From an uncultured Christensenellaceae bacterium (lineage in GTDB: Bacteria > Bacillota > Clostridia > Christensenellales > UBA3700): a DNA stretch of 8,526 bases. The notes below the pieces were generated by a model. It was not told the DNA's origin and ran no database searches. It saw only the letters and a program-made list of their open reading frames with translations. Made by a program: the position numbers and the translations under genes. Below are positions 6,846 through 8,526 of this stretch, piece after piece (within the stretch, counting starts at the first letter, position 1; every line of letters begins with the position of its first letter). The DNA lies in NCBI GenBank assembly GCA_902373595.1, contig CABKMX010000033.1:1-8526 (forward strand). The letters are read 5' to 3'.

Positions 6846-8526
6846 ATGACACAACAACAGCTCAACGATCTCATCTCCCGTATGACACTGCGCGAAAAGG
6901 CGGCGATATGCAGCGGCCGCGATTTTTGGACGACAAAACCCTTCCCCAAGCTCGGGATAGGCTCCTTTGTCATGTCCGACGGTCCGCACGGTCTGCGCAA
7001 GGAGAACGAAGACGACGACAACCTCGGCATGAAGATGTCCTTCCCGGCGACGGCGTTCCCCCCGGCGGTCAATATGGCAAGCTCGTGGGATCCCGACCTC
7101 ATCCGCGAGATCGGCGTCGCGCTCGGCGAGCAATGCCTCGATCAACAGGTCGACATATTGCTCGGTCCCGGCGTCAACATCAAGCGCTCCCCTCTTTGCG
7201 GACGCAATTTCGAATATTTTTCCGAAGACCCCTATCTCGCCGGCAAGATGGGCGCCGCCTACATCAAGGGCGTCGAATCGACGGGCGTGGGCACTTCGCT
7301 CAAACACTTTGCAGTCAACAACAACGAATATCTGCGCATGACAATCAACAGCGTCGTCGACGAGCGCGCTCTGCGCGAGATCTATCTGTCCGCGTTCGAA
7401 GAGTGCGTAAAGCAGGGCAAACCGCGCACCGTGATGGCGTCGTACAACCGCATCAACGGCGTATACGCGACGGACAATCCGTGGCTGCTCGACACCCTTT
7501 TGCGCAGGCAATGGGGATATGAAGGCATGGTCGTCAGCGACTGGAACGCCGCCAACGACCGCGTCGCCGGAGTCAAGGCGGGCATGGATCTCGAAATGCC
7601 CACGAGCGGAAACAAGAACGACCGCCGCATCCTCGCCGCGATCAAGAGCGGCGCGCTCACCGAAGAGGAGCTTGACTCGGTCGTCGCCCGCGTCTTGCGC
7701 ACGCTCGAAGTGTGCGAAAACAACCGCCGCCCGTTCAAGGCGGACTATGACAAGGCGCACGAACTCGCGCGCCGCGCCGCGGACGAATCGATCATTTTGC
7801 TCAAAAACGACGCCGGACGTCTGCCGCTGTCAAAGGACGAAAAGCTGCTCGTCGTCGGCAAACTCGCCGAGCACAGCCGCTATCAGGGCGCGGGCTCGAG
7901 CCGTATCAATCCCTACAAGCTGGTCTCCGTGCGCGAGGCGCTGGACGACGCCGGCGTCGCGTACGAATACACCGAGGGCTACTCCCTTGACGGCGACGGC
8001 AAGGACGCCGAGCTCGAACGCAAGGCTCTCGAGCTCGCCAAGGACTTTGACGGCCCAATCGTCTGCTGCGTCGGACTGACCGACACGTACGAGAGCGAGG
8101 GCTACGATCGCACGCATATGACTCTGCCGCCCTCGCACGACGACCTCGTGACCAAGCTCGCGGAATCGGGCAAACCTCTCGTCGTCGTGCTGTTCGGCGG
8201 TTCGCCCGTCGAGATGCCTTGGCTGGACAAGGTCGACACCTTGGTCAACGCCTATCTGCCCGGCGAAGCGTGCGGCGAGGCGGTGCTCGACATCCTGACC
8301 GGCGCGGTCAATCCATCCGGCAAGCTCGCCGAGACCTACCCGTTCAAACTCGAAGACAACATCAACGCCGCCTACTTCCCGATGGGACCCAAGAACGTCG
8401 AATACCGCGAGAGCATCTATGTGGGCTACCGCTATTACGACAGCGCGAAAAAACAAGTCGCGTTCCCGTTCGGGCACGGGCTGAGCTACACCACGTTCGC
8501 CTATTCCGACCTCAATGTAGACGACC
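6846..8526 (+). CDS. Glycoside hydrolase family 3 beta-glucosidase-like enzyme, 3' end outside window
   Basis: 560 codons are visible; clostridial relatives are usually 700-800 residues, so roughly a fifth to a quarter is missing. There is no signal peptide, so it should act in the cytosol on imported beta-linked oligosaccharides or glycosides, releasing glucose or another sugar with retention. The N-terminal barrel has SDGPHGLRK (44-52, substrate-binding Asp45), GRNFEYFSEDP (119-129), SLKHFAVNN (151-159) and VVSDWNA (229-235) with nucleophile Asp232. The second domain (about 305-500) has ESIILLKN (314-321) and SEGYDR (417-422), where Glu418 is the probable acid/base. FPFGHGLSYTTF (540-551) opens the C-terminal fibronectin III-like domain cut by the window edge. 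No PA14 insert is seen between the usual strands of the second domain. ATG 6846 follows GGAGA by 9 bases. Sugar specificity (glucosidase, xylosidase or other) cannot be settled from these motifs. Confidence 0.95.
   Translation, partial: MTQQQLNDLISRMTLREKAAICSGRDFWTTKPFPKLGIGSFVMSDGPHGLRKENEDDDNLGMKMSFPATAFPPAVNMASSWDPDLIREIGVALGEQCLDQQVDILLGPGVNIKRSPLCGRNFEYFSEDPYLAGKMGAAYIKGVESTGVGTSLKHFAVNNNEYLRMTINSVVDERALREIYLSAFEECVKQGKPRTVMASYNRINGVYATDNPWLLDTLLRRQWGYEGMVVSDWNAANDRVAGVKAGMDLEMPTSGNKNDRRILAAIKSGALTEEELDSVVARVLRTLEVCENNRRPFKADYDKAHELARRAADESIILLKNDAGRLPLSKDEKLLVVGKLAEHSRYQGAGSSRINPYKLVSVREALDDAGVAYEYTEGYSLDGDGKDAELERKALELAKDFDGPIVCCVGLTDTYESEGYDRTHMTLPPSHDDLVTKLAESGKPLVVVLFGGSPVEMPWLDKVDTLVNAYLPGEACGEAVLDILTGAVNPSGKLAETYPFKLEDNINAAYFPMGPKNVEYRESIYVGYRYYDSAKKQVAFPFGHGLSYTTFAYSDLNVDD

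Noticed and set aside
6777..7760. 327-codon minus-strand frame opposite the GH3 gene
   Set aside because: Antisense to conserved GH3 motifs, no ribosome binding site or family features.

Overview
The window looks like an ordinary chromosomal stretch of a moderately GC-rich, Gram-positive-type bacterium. The clues are strong GGAGG-like ribosome binding sites, consensus sigma-A promoters (TTGACN, 16-18 bases, TATAAT-like), two type II signal peptides with cysteine lipoboxes, and closest family resemblance (by memory, not by search) to proteins of gut Clostridia. Christensenellales-like bacteria would fit, but that placement is a low-confidence inference. I see no tRNA, rRNA, CRISPR, insertion sequence, phage gene or integrase.

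Layout. The left part (1-3563) is entirely on the minus strand. Read in transcription order from the right, it holds a small FMN nitroreductase (3563-3039) with a nearly overlapping unknown membrane protein carrying a winged-helix-like segment and a zinc ribbon (3036-2527). Next comes a secreted lipoprotein of the phosphatidylinositol-specific phospholipase C type (2463-1453), with its own promoter and a rho-independent terminator. Last is a promoter-led pair: a short lipoprotein whose reading frame is broken (1273-859), and a membrane-anchored alpha/beta hydrolase that runs off the left edge (845-1). The middle holds a plus-strand MATE efflux pump (3691-5118), transcribed divergently from the nitroreductase and convergently with guaB (IMP dehydrogenase, 6636-5182, minus). 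A perfect 11-bp hairpin terminator separates MATE and guaB. The right part is a cytosolic GH3 family beta-glycosidase (6846 onward, plus) that runs off the right edge and is divergent from guaB.

How the genes may work together. guaB is housekeeping GTP synthesis. The GH3 enzyme probably hydrolyses imported beta-linked oligosaccharides. The nitroreductase and MATE pump share a 71-base divergent promoter region containing a repeated CGACGCG element and could be co-regulated in detoxification. The PI-PLC lipoprotein, the broken lipoprotein and the membrane-tethered hydrolase are three consecutive envelope-associated products, two of them plausible ester or phosphodiester hydrolases; a joint role in surface lipid metabolism is only an inference.

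I found no evidence of a dramatic undescribed system. The observations most worth checking are the frame break in the short lipoprotein, which lies between two 18-base near-identical direct repeats offset by 31 bases, and the MATE promoter, whose predicted transcription start falls on the ATG (a leaderless-mRNA candidate).
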